A stretch of DNA of 64,000 nucleotides from Blastococcus_B deserti. Lineage in GTDB: Bacteria > Actinomycetota > Actinomycetes > Mycobacteriales > Geodermatophilaceae. The notes beneath the pieces were generated by a model. That model was not told the DNA's origin, ran no database searches, and saw nothing but the letters and a program-made list of their open reading frames with translations. The position numbers were made by a program, and so were the translations under genes. Location of the stretch: the NCBI RefSeq assembly GCF_042682525.1, contig NZ_JBHUHP010000001.1, positions 1 through 64,000 of the forward strand, given 5' to 3'. Numbering within the stretch: position 1 is the stretch's first letter; every line of letters begins with the position of its first letter. Shown one piece after another: positions 25,892 to 34,226 of the stretch.

Positions 25892-27700
25892 TCAGTGGTA
25901 CGGGTTGTCCGGCAGTGCGAGCGCCAGGTACCTGTCGTCGAGGCACAGCATCAGATCCCGCTCCATGAATCCGGCGAGGGTGCGGTCGAGCTCCGCGTCG
26001 TCGACGTCCACGGCAGCCCGCAGCTCCTCCCTGGTCCGGGCGTCGGCGCACAACTCGTAGACGGCGGCCTCCCGGTCGTCGTAGCGGTGGCCGCGCGGAG
26101 CCGTCCCCCGGTCGTCGTGGATGCTCACCGACTGCCAGGACTTCACGTAGCGCAGGGACGGGCGACGCGCCGTCGACCAGCGCTGCTTCCAGCCGTGCAC
26201 CAGCGCGCGGCACTCCCGCGGTCCGTCGACGGGCAGTTCCCGGTCGAAGCCGTGCTCGAAGAAGTAGGCGATCCGGCGCAGGTCGTAGTCCGCCGGATAG
26301 ATGTAGCGGTAGCAGGCCGAGGGCCGCAGGAAGGAGATCGAGTGCGCCGACGGCTCCTCGAACATCGGCGACCCGCGGTCCGGTCGCGCCTGGGCCATGG
26401 CGTACGGCGGCTGCAGGTGCGGGATGCGGCGGATCACCTCGGCCTGCATCCGGTAGTCCTGCTCGGTCTCCCCGGGGAAGCCGTGGAGGATGTTGTACGA
26501 GTTGTTGATCCCGTAGTACGTGGTCCACTTGAGCAGTTCGAGATTGCTCATCCCGGTCACGTTCTTGCGCATGAGCTCCAGGACGTGCGTGCTGAAGCTC
26601 TCGATACCTGGCTGCACCGAGACCAGGCCGCCGCGCCGCAGGTCGCGCAGCTGCGACCGGTTGATCTTCGGGCGGATCTCGTAGTGCAGCCGCAGATCGC
26701 TGTGCGCATCGGCCAGGCGACCGAACAGCCGGGACATGTAGGCCGGCGCAAGGATGTTGTCGATCGCGTTGAAGTAGCGCGTGCCGTACCGGCGGGACAG
26801 CCGCCCGAGCATGTCGAGCACCAGTTCGGGGTCCTTGCGACGGAAGTCCATGCCCGCCCGGTTGAGGCCGCAGAACACGCAGTGGTTCCTCATGCCGTAC
26901 CAGCACCCGCGGGCGGTCTCGATCGGCAGCATGACCTCGCGCCGGTCGCCCTCGCCGCGGGTCGCGAAGTACTCGTCGAAGTCCGGCACGGGCGAGTGGT
27001 CGAGGTCGGCGAAGTTGGGCGCGCGGCCCTCGTAGACGATCCGACCGGCGTCCCGCCACATGACGCCGAGCAGGCCGTCCAGCGAGGATCCCGTGGACAG
27101 CCTGGTCACGAGCTCGGGCAGGGACCGATCGGCGTCGCCGCAGTGGACCACGTCGACCTCGGGATTACGGGTCATCACCTCGAGCGCGATGTCGTCCTCG
27201 AAGGCCGCGCCGCCGAGGATCACCGGCAGTTCGGGGTACCGGCGCTTGAGCGCCTTGGCCAGCGCCAGGGAGGCGACCATCTGCTGGAAGGTGACGCTCA
27301 GGCCGACGACACCGAACGATGACCAGTCGACCTCCTCGACCACCCGGTCCAGGAATTCGACGGTGTCCACGTCCCGCACGCGTCGCAGGTCGGCGAGAGT
27401 GCATCCGGCCCGGTCGCAGATCGCCCGCAGGTTGCTCTCGTAGACCCGGAAGTACTCCTCGGATCCACCGCCCGGCCCGAATGCCGCCGTCGACCAGATC
27501 CACTCCCCGACCATGCAGGGGTAGACGTCGGCCAGCGCCTCGTTCAGCCTCGGGCCCAGCCGCTGGGCGAACCTCAGGAACAGCGACATCGGCCGCACGT
27601 CGAAACCGGCCGCCTCGAGGATCGGCGTGAGCAGTGCCAGCTGGAACGACGGGAAACGGGTGCTCATCGTCGGCATGCTGATGAGCGCGACCGGCTTCAT
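25892..27700 (-). CDS. B12-binding radical SAM, RiPP-maturation type
   Basis: 602 residues. N-terminal cobalamin-binding-like Rossmann region (~120-230, with VVGLSVTFQQM and LPVILGGAAFED) and radical SAM domain with Cys266, Cys274, Cys277 (CWYGMRNHCVFC) binding the 4Fe-4S cluster. The unusual Cx7Cx2C spacing and following GLNRAGMDFR match the ribosomal-peptide maturation radical SAM protein 1 group (rSAM_ocin_1), thought to act as C-methyltransferases on peptides. The C-terminal 60 residues look like that group's winged tail. It overlaps the upstream fusion gene by ATGA, so the two are co-translated; the upstream repeat protein is a candidate substrate. Confidence 0.88.
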   Translation of the reverse strand: MKPVALISMPTMSTRFPSFQLALLTPILEAAGFDVRPMSLFLRFAQRLGPRLNEALADVYPCMVGEWIWSTAAFGPGGGSEEYFRVYESNLRAICDRAGCTLADLRRVRDVDTVEFLDRVVEEVDWSSFGVVGLSVTFQQMVASLALAKALKRRYPELPVILGGAAFEDDIALEVMTRNPEVDVVHCGDADRSLPELVTRLSTGSSLDGLLGVMWRDAGRIVYEGRAPNFADLDHSPVPDFDEYFATRGEGDRREVMLPIETARGCWYGMRNHCVFCGLNRAGMDFRRKDPELVLDMLGRLSRRYGTRYFNAIDNILAPAYMSRLFGRLADAHSDLRLHYEIRPKINRSQLRDLRRGGLVSVQPGIESFSTHVLELMRKNVTGMSNLELLKWTTYYGINNSYNILHGFPGETEQDYRMQAEVIRRIPHLQPPYAMAQARPDRGSPMFEEPSAHSISFLRPSACYRYIYPADYDLRRIAYFFEHGFDRELPVDGPRECRALVHGWKQRWSTARRPSLRYVKSWQSVSIHDDRGTAPRGHRYDDREAAVYELCADARTREELRAAVDVDDAELDRTLAGFMERDLMLCLDDRYLALALPDNPYH

Positions 27701-30543
27701 CGCTCGTCCACCCCGACGACGCCGCGCAGACCGAGCACCGCGGACAATGCGTGGTGGACGTAGTCGACCCGCACGTCACTGGCGGTCTCCGAGGTCCGCA
27801 CGCCGCCGAGGGCCCACTCCGGGTTCGGCAGGACGACGGTGTCGCGGGGTTGGTACACGAGCGAGTCCAGGAAGGCGAGACCGCTCGTGCACGCCGTCCG
27901 GTACCGCTGCTCGCGGGTGCGGTCGCCGACCCGGTCAGCGGCGGACCGCGCCGCGATGATCCCCTCCAGGTACAGGGCCGTGGTCGCGCCCGGCGCGTCG
28001 CGCTGGTGGTCGTTGAGGAAGCCGCCGTTCTTCCGCGACTGGAACGTCACTGCGCGGTCCGCGATCTCGAAGGCGAATCCGGTCAGCTCGTCGTCGCTGC
28101 GCAGCGCGCCCCAGGCGGCGTAGGCCTGGGTCAGCCACGCCACCGCCCCCCAGGCCGTGTTCTGCCGGAACCGCATCCGGTAATGCCGCAGGGCCCGGCT
28201 CACGGCTTCGGCCGGGACGTCGATCCCGCGGCCCGCGGCGGCGGCGAGAGCGAGCAGGGCCTGGCCGGGTGCGTAGTCCTGGAACGGCTCGTGGGCGGCC
28301 GCCGGCTCGCGGTGCGTCGCGAACCGGCCGTGCCCGTCGATCCGGGCGGCGATCGTGCGGACGGTTCGCTCCGTCTCGCCCGTCGCCGGGCCGAGTTCGA
28401 GTTCTGCCAGGAGCACGAACGCCGACTCGGCGATCGAGTCGCCGATCCAGCCGTCGGGATCGCGCCGCAGGTGCCCCCGGGCGAGGTCGTCGGCTGCTTC
28501 CCGCCGAAGGCCGGCGCGCGCCTTGATCCACGCGCCGTAGGCGATGCGGGCCGCATGCGCGCCGGTGTGCAGCCGGTCGGCGAAGACGTCGTAGCGGGCG
28601 AGGTAGGGCTCGTCCCGCGGGACCGAGTGCCGGCGGGTGTAGCGCAGCAGCAGCCCCTCCAGCCGTTCCCGCTCGGCCGTCGAGCTCCCGGCGGGCGCGC
28701 CGACCGGGAGGGCGTGCCGCATCTGGCGGACCCCGGACTCGTCGGCGAGCCAGGTCGCGCAGTCGTACCGGGTCCAGCTGTACGGCGGCCGGGTGATGCC
28801 CGCCTTGTCGACGACCTCGAGCACGTACTGCTGCGGGGTCAGGTTGTGGGTGACGGCGACGAACGGCAGCACGAACCCCCAGCGGTCCCGTTGGCGGACC
28901 TCCAGGGCCTGGTCGGCGAACCGGGTCGGGCCCACGACCCACTCGGGCGACGCCTGGCCGATCTCGTGCCGGCCGGAGAGCAGGGAGACGCCGACGGCCA
29001 CCTGGTCCGTGGCCGTGGCGTCGGGGAAACGCCGGTCGTGGACGGCGGCGGGGACGAACTCGGTGAGCCGGGCGCCGCAGTCGTCCCCGAACGCGCCGGC
29101 GCAGCCGATCAGCCGGCCGTCGGCGTACACGGTGACGAACAGGCCGACGACGTCGGCCGGCAGCGACAGGCGGATCGGCTTCCCGTGCGCCGGTGCGGCG
29201 CCGATCTCGCGCAGGACGAGCGTGCGTGCCGCCTTCGCGACAGGGCCCGCGACGTCGACGTCCCCGTGCCAGGAACGTCGCGGGGGAGCCGGGACGCCGG
29301 TGGGCTGCCACGTGACCCCAGGCTCCACGACCTTCTCGACGGTGTGCCGGTACAGCAGGTGCGGCTCCAGCGGCAGGAGCCGCGCGTTGCGGCGGGCGGC
29401 GTGGACGTACTGCTGCCACTCGTTCGCGATCCCTGGCATGCGCGGCAGCGCGCCGCCCATGCGGGACGCGCGCTCGCGGCTGCGGACGACGATGCCGTAG
29501 CGGTCGTTGTCCAGGTCGCCGACCGTGCACTCCTCGAGTTCTCCGAAGAACGTGACGGCGAGCGCGCATTCGTCGAGGAGCGTCAGCGGGTCGGGGTGAT
29601 CCCGGAGCTGCCCGGCGGTCTGGACGGCCGCGCGGACGACGTCCTCCGGGACACGGCCCCGCTCCTCGCCGGGGAAGTGCCAGAAGCCGCTCCTCGCCGG
29701 GCGTTCGTGCATGCGCGACCGGCGCCGGACGCTGACCCAGCAGCCGCCATCGCCGTCGTAGACCCGGTCCAGGGCCCGCGGGGCGCGCAGCACCTGTCCG
29801 GAGCGCAGGTACTCGGCCATGACCTCGCGCGCCAGCGCGGCCGGATGCAGTGCTTCGGTGGCGCCCTGGCCGGGCCCGGCTGAGGGAACGAGCTGTTTCG
29901 TCGGGTTCAGCGGGTAGTCCGGCTCCCCGTCCATGAACGGGATGAAGTCGTCGTAGATGTCGAAGACCGTCGCCGCCCGGTAGCCGCTCTCCAGCATCCG
30001 TGCGGTGCCGCGGTCGTAGCCGAACCGCACCAGGCAGACTCCGCCCTCGACCTGGAAACCGGCCTCCTCCAGGCGGCGGGCGCACGTCAGCATCGAGTGC
30101 CCGGAGCTGATCGAGTCGTCGACCATCACCACCGGCTCGGCGGTGTCCAGCCGCCCCTCGACGAGCTTGAGCGAGCCGTGCGCCTTGCGCTCCTTCCGTA
30201 CCAGGATCCCGCTGTACCGGCCGTTCCCCTGGAGCACGCAGCCCTGGAGCAGCGGAACGCCGGTCAGGCCGAACGTCGCCAGCTGGCGTCCCTCGAAGGG
30301 AGCGAGGGCCCGGAGCAGGGAGCGAGCGGCGAGCGCGGCCCCGCGGGGAGTGAGCGTGACGGCGAGTGAGTCGAGCATCCAGCGCGCCGATGAGCCGTCC
30401 CGGGAGAGCACCGGCTGGTTCTCGGAGCGGTAGAGGATCGCCTCGCTCCGGAGCAGGTGGAGCAACTCGGCGCGCTCGTCGTCCGGCGCGGTCCCGGCGG
30501 GCGCGGCGAGCGACGGCGGTGCGAGGAGGGGCAGCGTTGTCAT
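27697..30543 (-). CDS. OPRTase-like / AMMECR1 x2 / alpha-toroid fusion
   Basis: 948 residues, no single-family match. Residues ~30-215 resemble orotate phosphoribosyltransferase (VRKERKAHGSLKLVEG, PRPP loop VVMVDDSISSGHS). Residues ~235-408 and ~430-600 each follow the AMMECR1 pattern; the second is clearer (GLFVTVYADGRLIGCAG, DRRFPD, WGFVLPFVAV). Residues ~625-945 are helical repeats like an alpha/alpha toroid (terpene-cyclase or glycosidase-like; NTAWGAVAWLTQAYAAWG). AMMECR1 proteins co-occur with radical SAM enzymes elsewhere. Start ATG 30543 behind GGAGG; it is the middle gene of an operon with the repeat protein and the radical SAM enzyme. Confidence 0.85.
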   Translation of the reverse strand: MTTLPLLAPPSLAAPAGTAPDDERAELLHLLRSEAILYRSENQPVLSRDGSSARWMLDSLAVTLTPRGAALAARSLLRALAPFEGRQLATFGLTGVPLLQGCVLQGNGRYSGILVRKERKAHGSLKLVEGRLDTAEPVVMVDDSISSGHSMLTCARRLEEAGFQVEGGVCLVRFGYDRGTARMLESGYRAATVFDIYDDFIPFMDGEPDYPLNPTKQLVPSAGPGQGATEALHPAALAREVMAEYLRSGQVLRAPRALDRVYDGDGGCWVSVRRRSRMHERPARSGFWHFPGEERGRVPEDVVRAAVQTAGQLRDHPDPLTLLDECALAVTFFGELEECTVGDLDNDRYGIVVRSRERASRMGGALPRMPGIANEWQQYVHAARRNARLLPLEPHLLYRHTVEKVVEPGVTWQPTGVPAPPRRSWHGDVDVAGPVAKAARTLVLREIGAAPAHGKPIRLSLPADVVGLFVTVYADGRLIGCAGAFGDDCGARLTEFVPAAVHDRRFPDATATDQVAVGVSLLSGRHEIGQASPEWVVGPTRFADQALEVRQRDRWGFVLPFVAVTHNLTPQQYVLEVVDKAGITRPPYSWTRYDCATWLADESGVRQMRHALPVGAPAGSSTAERERLEGLLLRYTRRHSVPRDEPYLARYDVFADRLHTGAHAARIAYGAWIKARAGLRREAADDLARGHLRRDPDGWIGDSIAESAFVLLAELELGPATGETERTVRTIAARIDGHGRFATHREPAAAHEPFQDYAPGQALLALAAAAGRGIDVPAEAVSRALRHYRMRFRQNTAWGAVAWLTQAYAAWGALRSDDELTGFAFEIADRAVTFQSRKNGGFLNDHQRDAPGATTALYLEGIIAARSAADRVGDRTREQRYRTACTSGLAFLDSLVYQPRDTVVLPNPEWALGGVRTSETASDVRVDYVHHALSAVLGLRGVVGVDER

Positions 30544-30579
30544 GCGAGAGCCTCCGTCCGCCCGGAGCCGCGTGGCACG

Positions 30580-31131
30580 TCAGCGTTCGGGCGCCACCTG
30601 GGGGGCGACCTCGGTGATGACCTCGGACGGGTCCCGCGGCCGCTCGGTCTCGGTCTCGGACGGCTGGATCTCGGGGGCGACCTCGGTGATGACCTCGGAC
30701 GGGTCCCGCGGCCGCTCGGTCTCGGTCTCGGACGGCTGGATCTCGGGGGCGACCTCGGTGATGACCTCCGACGGGTCCCGCGGCCGCTCGGTCTCGGCCG
30801 GCCCCACCTCCGGCGCCACCTCCGGAATCACTTCCGGAGCGACCTCGGTGATGACCTCGGAGGGCTCCGAGGGCTCGGACGGCTCGTACGGTTGCGGTTC
30901 CCCCGGTTCCGGCCGCTGTTCTCGGGTAGGTGGTGCCACCTCGACGATGACCTCGGGGAGCACGCGCCGTTCCGTGTCCGGCTCGTCCGGTTCCAGGGCC
31001 CGCACCGGTCGGTGCGCCCGATCGCTCGGCACCACACCCGGCCAGTCCTGACGCTCCCGGTCCTCGCTCACGGGCGGCCGGACCGGTTCCGCGGCTCGTG
31101 CGACCGGCGAAGTCTGGGCATCCGTGGCCAT
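30580..31131 (-). CDS. Repeat protein, candidate RiPP precursor
   Basis: 183 residues with no recognised domain. The first ~57 residues are Arg/Pro/Glu-rich and end ERRVLP; then EVI(V/T/P)EVAP occurs six times (about residues 60, 92, 100, 122, 146, 170), the last three in a 24-residue repeat separated by RPRDPS and QPSETETE spacers. Third codon positions in the repeat are all G or C in this frame, whereas the overlapping plus-strand frames lack that, supporting the minus frame. GGAGG precedes ATG 31131 and TAACCT lies upstream. It is 36 bp ahead of the fusion gene, the leading position typical of precursor peptides. Alternative: a surface or scaffold repeat protein. Confidence 0.75.
   Translation of the reverse strand: MATDAQTSPVARAAEPVRPPVSEDRERQDWPGVVPSDRAHRPVRALEPDEPDTERRVLPEVIVEVAPPTREQRPEPGEPQPYEPSEPSEPSEVITEVAPEVIPEVAPEVGPAETERPRDPSEVITEVAPEIQPSETETERPRDPSEVITEVAPEIQPSETETERPRDPSEVITEVAPQVAPER
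30601..30797. repeat. 72-bp direct repeats in precursor gene
   Basis: Two full units (30601-30672, 30673-30744) and a partial third (from 30745) are almost identical at DNA level. 72 is a multiple of three, so copy number changes by whole 24-residue blocks. Near-identity implies recent duplication or gene conversion, as in multi-core peptide precursors. Confidence 0.92.
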
Positions 31132-31161
31132 GACGTCCTCCGTCAGGATCCGAGACGGGCC

Positions 31162-31167
31162 AGGTTA
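31162..31167 (-). promoter_or_regulatory. -10 box of the repeat-peptide operon
   Basis: TAACCT on the minus strand, 30 bp before the ATG at 31131, which has its own GGAGG. This would give a leadered transcript covering the repeat protein, fusion and radical SAM genes. No clear -35. Confidence 0.4.
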
Positions 31168-31353
31168 GTGTTCCGCGTCCCTCGGAGGAAGCGATCGGAG
31201 TGCGCTCAGGACGGCCTCGGCGCGCCGCGGACACATCCGTGTGGCGTTCGGGTCGAGCACACCCGCGCCGCGACGGACGACCTGGTCGGAGCCGGCGCCG
31301 AGCTGGTCGCGCCACCGAGGTGACTGCCGCGCTGCGGCCTGACGCTCTCTGTG

Positions 31354-31427
31354 TGGGCAGGGGCGGGGTCGAACCGCCGACCTCTCGCTTTTCAGGCGAG
31401 CGCTCGTACCGACTGAGCTACCTGCCC
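31354..31427 (-). tRNA. tRNA-Phe (GAA)
   Basis: Full cloverleaf on the minus strand: acceptor GGGCAGG/CCTGCCC, anticodon loop CTGAAAA (anticodon GAA), T stem GGCGG/CCGCC with TTCGACC loop, discriminator A. CCA is not encoded. Last of a Glu-Asp-Phe cluster. Confidence 0.97.
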
Positions 31428-31450
31428 CTCCCGGTGTCCCCACCGGAGAG

Positions 31451-31524
31451 CGACCCTGACGGGACTCGAACCCGCGACCTCCGCCGTGACAGGGCGGCGC
31501 GCTAACCAACTGCGCTACAGGGCC
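31451..31524 (-). tRNA. tRNA-Asp (GTC)
   Basis: Acceptor GGCCCTG/CAGGGTC, anticodon stem CCGCC/GGCGG around CTGTCAC (anticodon GTC), T loop TTCGAGT, discriminator G as expected for Asp. No encoded CCA. Between tRNA-Glu and tRNA-Phe, same strand. Confidence 0.97.
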
Positions 31525-31552
31525 TTGCTGTGGTGCCGTGCTGTGCCGTGCG

Positions 31553-31625
31553 TGCCCCCAACGGGGTTCGAACCCGTGCTACCGCCTTGAAAGGGCGGCG
31601 TCCTGGACCACTAGACGATGGGGGC
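31553..31625 (-). tRNA. tRNA-Glu (TTC)
   Basis: Acceptor GCCCCCA/TGGGGGC, anticodon stem CCGCC/GGCGG around CTTTCAA (anticodon TTC), T loop TTCGAAC, discriminator A. No encoded CCA. First gene of the tRNA cluster. Confidence 0.97.
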
Positions 31626-31650
31626 TCGTAGTTCGCCGGGGGCGGGAGAA

Positions 31651-31656
31651 ACAATA
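31651..31656 (-). promoter_or_regulatory. -10 box of tRNA cluster
   Basis: TATTGT on the minus strand, about 26 bp before the tRNA-Glu 5' end, in the only AT-richer spot of the interval. No convincing -35 hexamer was found. Confidence 0.4.
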
Positions 31657-31710
31657 CATGGCCCCGTGGCGTACCCCGGCGCGGGGGCCGGGTGCTGCGA
31701 AACTTCGCCC

Positions 31711-32352
31711 GTGAGCACCCGTTCCCGCGCCGCCGCCGCCGTCCTCTCCCTGCTCCTCGCGGGGCCGCTGCTGCTCGCCGGCTGCGGTGAGGGGGACACG
31801 TCGGAGGCCGCCTCCTCGTCCTCGGCGTCGGCGGATGCATCGGAGGCCATCGCCACGACGACCCCGGCCGCGCAGGACTCCGCCGAGGACGGGACGGACG
31901 ACGCGCCCGACTTCCCGGCCGACACCGAGCCCGACGCCGCCGAGGCGTCCGCGGACGCGGCGGTCACGGTGAGCGACATCCGGATCGGCACCCACGACGG
32001 CTTCGACCGGGTGGTCCTCGAGGTCGGCGGGACCGGCACGCCCGGCTGGGACGTGCGCTACGTGGATGCCGCGTCGTCCCAGGGCAGCGGGGAGCCGGTG
32101 GCGGTCACCGGGGCCGCCGTCCTCCAGGTGACCCTCACCGGCGCCGGCTACCCGTACGCCACCGGCGTCGAGGAGTACGCGGGGCCGCCGCTGACCGGGA
32201 CGGGCACCTCCGCGGTCACCGAGGTGGTCCACGACGCGACATTCGAGGGCACCTCGGTCACCTTCGTGGGCACCGCGGCGAGGAACCCCTTCCGGGTCTA
32301 CGCCCTCGAGAACCCGACGCGGGTGGTCGTCGAGGTGGCGCACGCGGGCTGA
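31711..32352 (+). CDS. Lipoprotein with AMIN-like domain
   Basis: 213 residues from GTG 31711. Signal peptide with LLAGC lipobox, ~60-residue Ser/Ala/Asp linker, then a beta-rich domain (VTVSDIRIGTHDGFDRVVLEVGG to NPTRVVVEVAH) matching the AMIN-like domain of actinobacterial lipoproteins, which probably bind cell-wall polymer outside the membrane. Convergent with a small lipoprotein gene, five bases between stops. Confidence 0.85.
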   Translation: MSTRSRAAAAVLSLLLAGPLLLAGCGEGDTSEAASSSSASADASEAIATTTPAAQDSAEDGTDDAPDFPADTEPDAAEASADAAVTVSDIRIGTHDGFDRVVLEVGGTGTPGWDVRYVDAASSQGSGEPVAVTGAAVLQVTLTGAGYPYATGVEEYAGPPLTGTGTSAVTEVVHDATFEGTSVTFVGTAARNPFRVYALENPTRVVVEVAHAG

Positions 32353-32357
32353 GCCCC

Positions 32358-32687
32358 TCAGCCCAGCGAGGCGGTGAGCTCCACCGAGTCGCCGGTGACG
32401 CTGGAGCACTCGAGCTGCAGGGGGCCGGCCGTGACCGTCTCGCCCTCGCCGCAGGACACGGTGGCGCCGCCCACGCTCAGCGAGGCACGGCCGTCCTGGA
32501 CGCCGCCGAAGGTCAGGGTGGTGCCCAGGATCTCGGCCTCCGCCCCCTCGCCGGAGAGGGTGACGGTGCAGCGGCTGGTCGTGCAGCTGACGCCGTTCGC
32601 GGAGAAGGAGCAGGCGGACAGCGGCAGCAGCAGCGCGCCAGCGAGGAGCGCGCTGGCGATCCGGGGGGCCGTCGACGTCGAGGACAT
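32358..32687 (-). CDS. Small cysteine-containing lipoprotein
   Basis: 109 residues: signal peptide with LSAC lipobox, then a compact beta-like domain with four further cysteines (VSCTTSRC, VSCGEG, LECSS) that could pair as disulphides. The ATG at 32687 lies six bases after TACGCT, so the upstream in-frame ATG at 32714 is less likely. No family recognised. Confidence 0.7.
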   Translation of the reverse strand: MSSTSTAPRIASALLAGALLLPLSACSFSANGVSCTTSRCTVTLSGEGAEAEILGTTLTFGGVQDGRASLSVGGATVSCGEGETVTAGPLQLECSSVTGDSVELTASLG

Positions 32688-32693
32688 GTCCCG

Positions 32694-32699
32694 AGCGTA
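32694..32699 (-). promoter_or_regulatory. -10 box TACGCT, leaderless start
   Basis: TACGCT, spacer cgggac, then ATG 32687 on the minus strand. Confidence 0.55.
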
Positions 32700-32710
32700 G
32701 GTGCGCACCG

Positions 32711-34213
32711 TCATCCGGTCGGGGATGCGGGCGCCTCCGCGCCGTCGGTCGCGGTGCCGTCGGTCGGGATGCCCTCGGCCGCCTGGTCCGGGGCGACCGT
32801 GCGGCGCTGGATCGTCACCTCTGTCTCGCCCAGTCCGCCGAGGGTGATCTCGTCGTAGGCCTGCAGCTGCCCGGTCTCGGCGTCCAGGTAGAGCACGGTG
32901 CAGGTCAGCGGCTCGGGGTACTCACCCTCCAGCCCGCGCAGACCGGCTCCGCCCGTGGACCCCTGCACCATGAGCAGCGTCCCCTCGTCGAAACGGCCCA
33001 CTCTGCGCTCGTGGGTGTGCCCGGCCAGCACGAGGGGGACCTCGCCGTCGAGCGGGCGGGCCTGCAGGGGGTCGTGGACCATCGTGACGGCCGGCGGGGC
33101 GGGCAGCTCCGCGACGACGGCGGCGAGCTCCTCCCCGGACTGGAAGAGCACGTCCTCGCTGGCGTCGTCGTCCCCGGTCGTCTTGTCCGGGGTGAATCGC
33201 GGGTCCGGCGTGCCGGCGATCTCGATCCCGGCCACGGTCACGGTGGAGTCGTCCAGGACGGTGGCGTTCGGCTGCGCGGCGACCAGCGCCGCCGTGGTGG
33301 CGGAGTCGTGGTTGCCGCGGATGAAGACGTAGGGCACGTCGAGCTCCCCGACCGTCGTGATCAGCCGGTTCTCCGGCTCGCTGCCCCAGTCGGTGAGGTC
33401 GCCGGTGTCGAGCACCGCGTCCACGGGGAACTGCTCGACCACCTGGCGCACCAGGTCGAAGCCGGCCGGGTTGAGGTGGATGTCCGAGACGTGCAGGAAC
33501 GCCACGGTCTCGCCGTCGGTGTCGGGCGCGGGCAACCTGGACAGCGCCGAGTACAGCGTGCCGACGTTGCCGACGAGGTCCTCGAGGGAGGCCCGGTAGG
33601 CGTCGAACCGCGCGGCGATGTCCTCCGCGCTGCCGATCAGGCTGGTCGCGTTGACCAGCAGGCCGGTGTACGTGGGCTGGGAGAGGGCCTGGGGGCGCCA
33701 GGTGGCCGCTCCCAGGCCGGCCGTGCCCACGAGGACCGCAGCGGTGACACCGACGGCGATCAGTGGCTCGCGCCGGCGGCGGGTGATCACGAGGGAGGTC
33801 AGCGCGGCGCCGGCCAGGGCCAGCGCCGCCGTCGTCCAGGTCAGCCGGACGACGGCCGACCGCAGGTCGGCGGTCACCTGTCCGACGACGCCGGCCAGCC
33901 GCACGGGGTCGGTGGCCAGGGCCCGCGCGCGTTCCTGGTCGACGCGCTGGAGGTCGATGTCCAGGCGCAGCGGGCCGTCGTAGACGTCGACGCTGAGGGA
34001 TCCCAGCGGCGGGACGCCGACCGAGGCGCCTCCTCCGGTCGGGCGGAAGGCCAGGGTGGCGTCGAACGGGCCGACGGGTGCCGAGATCCGCCCGAACAGG
34101 AGGACCGCCACGAGTGCTCCGGTGAGGGCGATGACCACCCGCAACGCCCACCGGCCGCCGACGCGGGCGCGGGATCGCCAGTGGGAGGGGCCGGGACCGG
34201 TCGGCTCGCTCAC
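32711..34213 (-). CDS. Membrane-anchored metallophosphoesterase
   Basis: 500 residues. One N-terminal and one middle membrane segment (ALRVVIALTGALVAVLLFG; TAALALAGAALTSLVI) hold an extracytoplasmic region; the C-terminal half is a calcineurin-type phosphoesterase with HVSDIHL, DTGDLTDWG, RGNHDS, MVHD and AGHTHE, a complete dimetal set. GTG 34213 sits seven bases after TAACCT, favouring a leaderless start over longer versions. Just downstream of gtrA on the same strand. Substrate unknown. Confidence 0.88.
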   Translation of the reverse strand: MSEPTGPGPSHWRSRARVGGRWALRVVIALTGALVAVLLFGRISAPVGPFDATLAFRPTGGGASVGVPPLGSLSVDVYDGPLRLDIDLQRVDQERARALATDPVRLAGVVGQVTADLRSAVVRLTWTTAALALAGAALTSLVITRRRREPLIAVGVTAAVLVGTAGLGAATWRPQALSQPTYTGLLVNATSLIGSAEDIAARFDAYRASLEDLVGNVGTLYSALSRLPAPDTDGETVAFLHVSDIHLNPAGFDLVRQVVEQFPVDAVLDTGDLTDWGSEPENRLITTVGELDVPYVFIRGNHDSATTAALVAAQPNATVLDDSTVTVAGIEIAGTPDPRFTPDKTTGDDDASEDVLFQSGEELAAVVAELPAPPAVTMVHDPLQARPLDGEVPLVLAGHTHERRVGRFDEGTLLMVQGSTGGAGLRGLEGEYPEPLTCTVLYLDAETGQLQAYDEITLGGLGETEVTIQRRTVAPDQAAEGIPTDGTATDGAEAPASPTG

Positions 34214-34220
34214 CGTGCTC

Positions 34221-34226
34221 AGGTTA
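34221..34226 (-). promoter_or_regulatory. -10 box of metallophosphoesterase
   Basis: TAACCT on the minus strand, seven bases before GTG 34213. It contains the TAA stop of the upstream GtrA gene, so the promoter is built into the end of that gene. Confidence 0.5.

Noticed and set aside
30601..30797. CRISPR array
   Set aside because: Units are contiguous without unique spacers and lie inside a coding frame.
15413..31131. Mycofactocin biosynthetic cluster
   Set aside because: The GMC protein is MftG-like, but the radical SAM protein has the Cx7Cx2C RiPP-maturation motif and B12 domain, unlike MftC, and no mftA/B/D/E/F is present.
30457..31323. Plus-strand repeat ORFs (GGDLGDDLGR-type and SVMTSDGS-type) over the precursor gene
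   Set aside because: The 72-bp repeat keeps all frames open. Only the minus frame has near-complete G/C third positions, a ribosome site and operon position.
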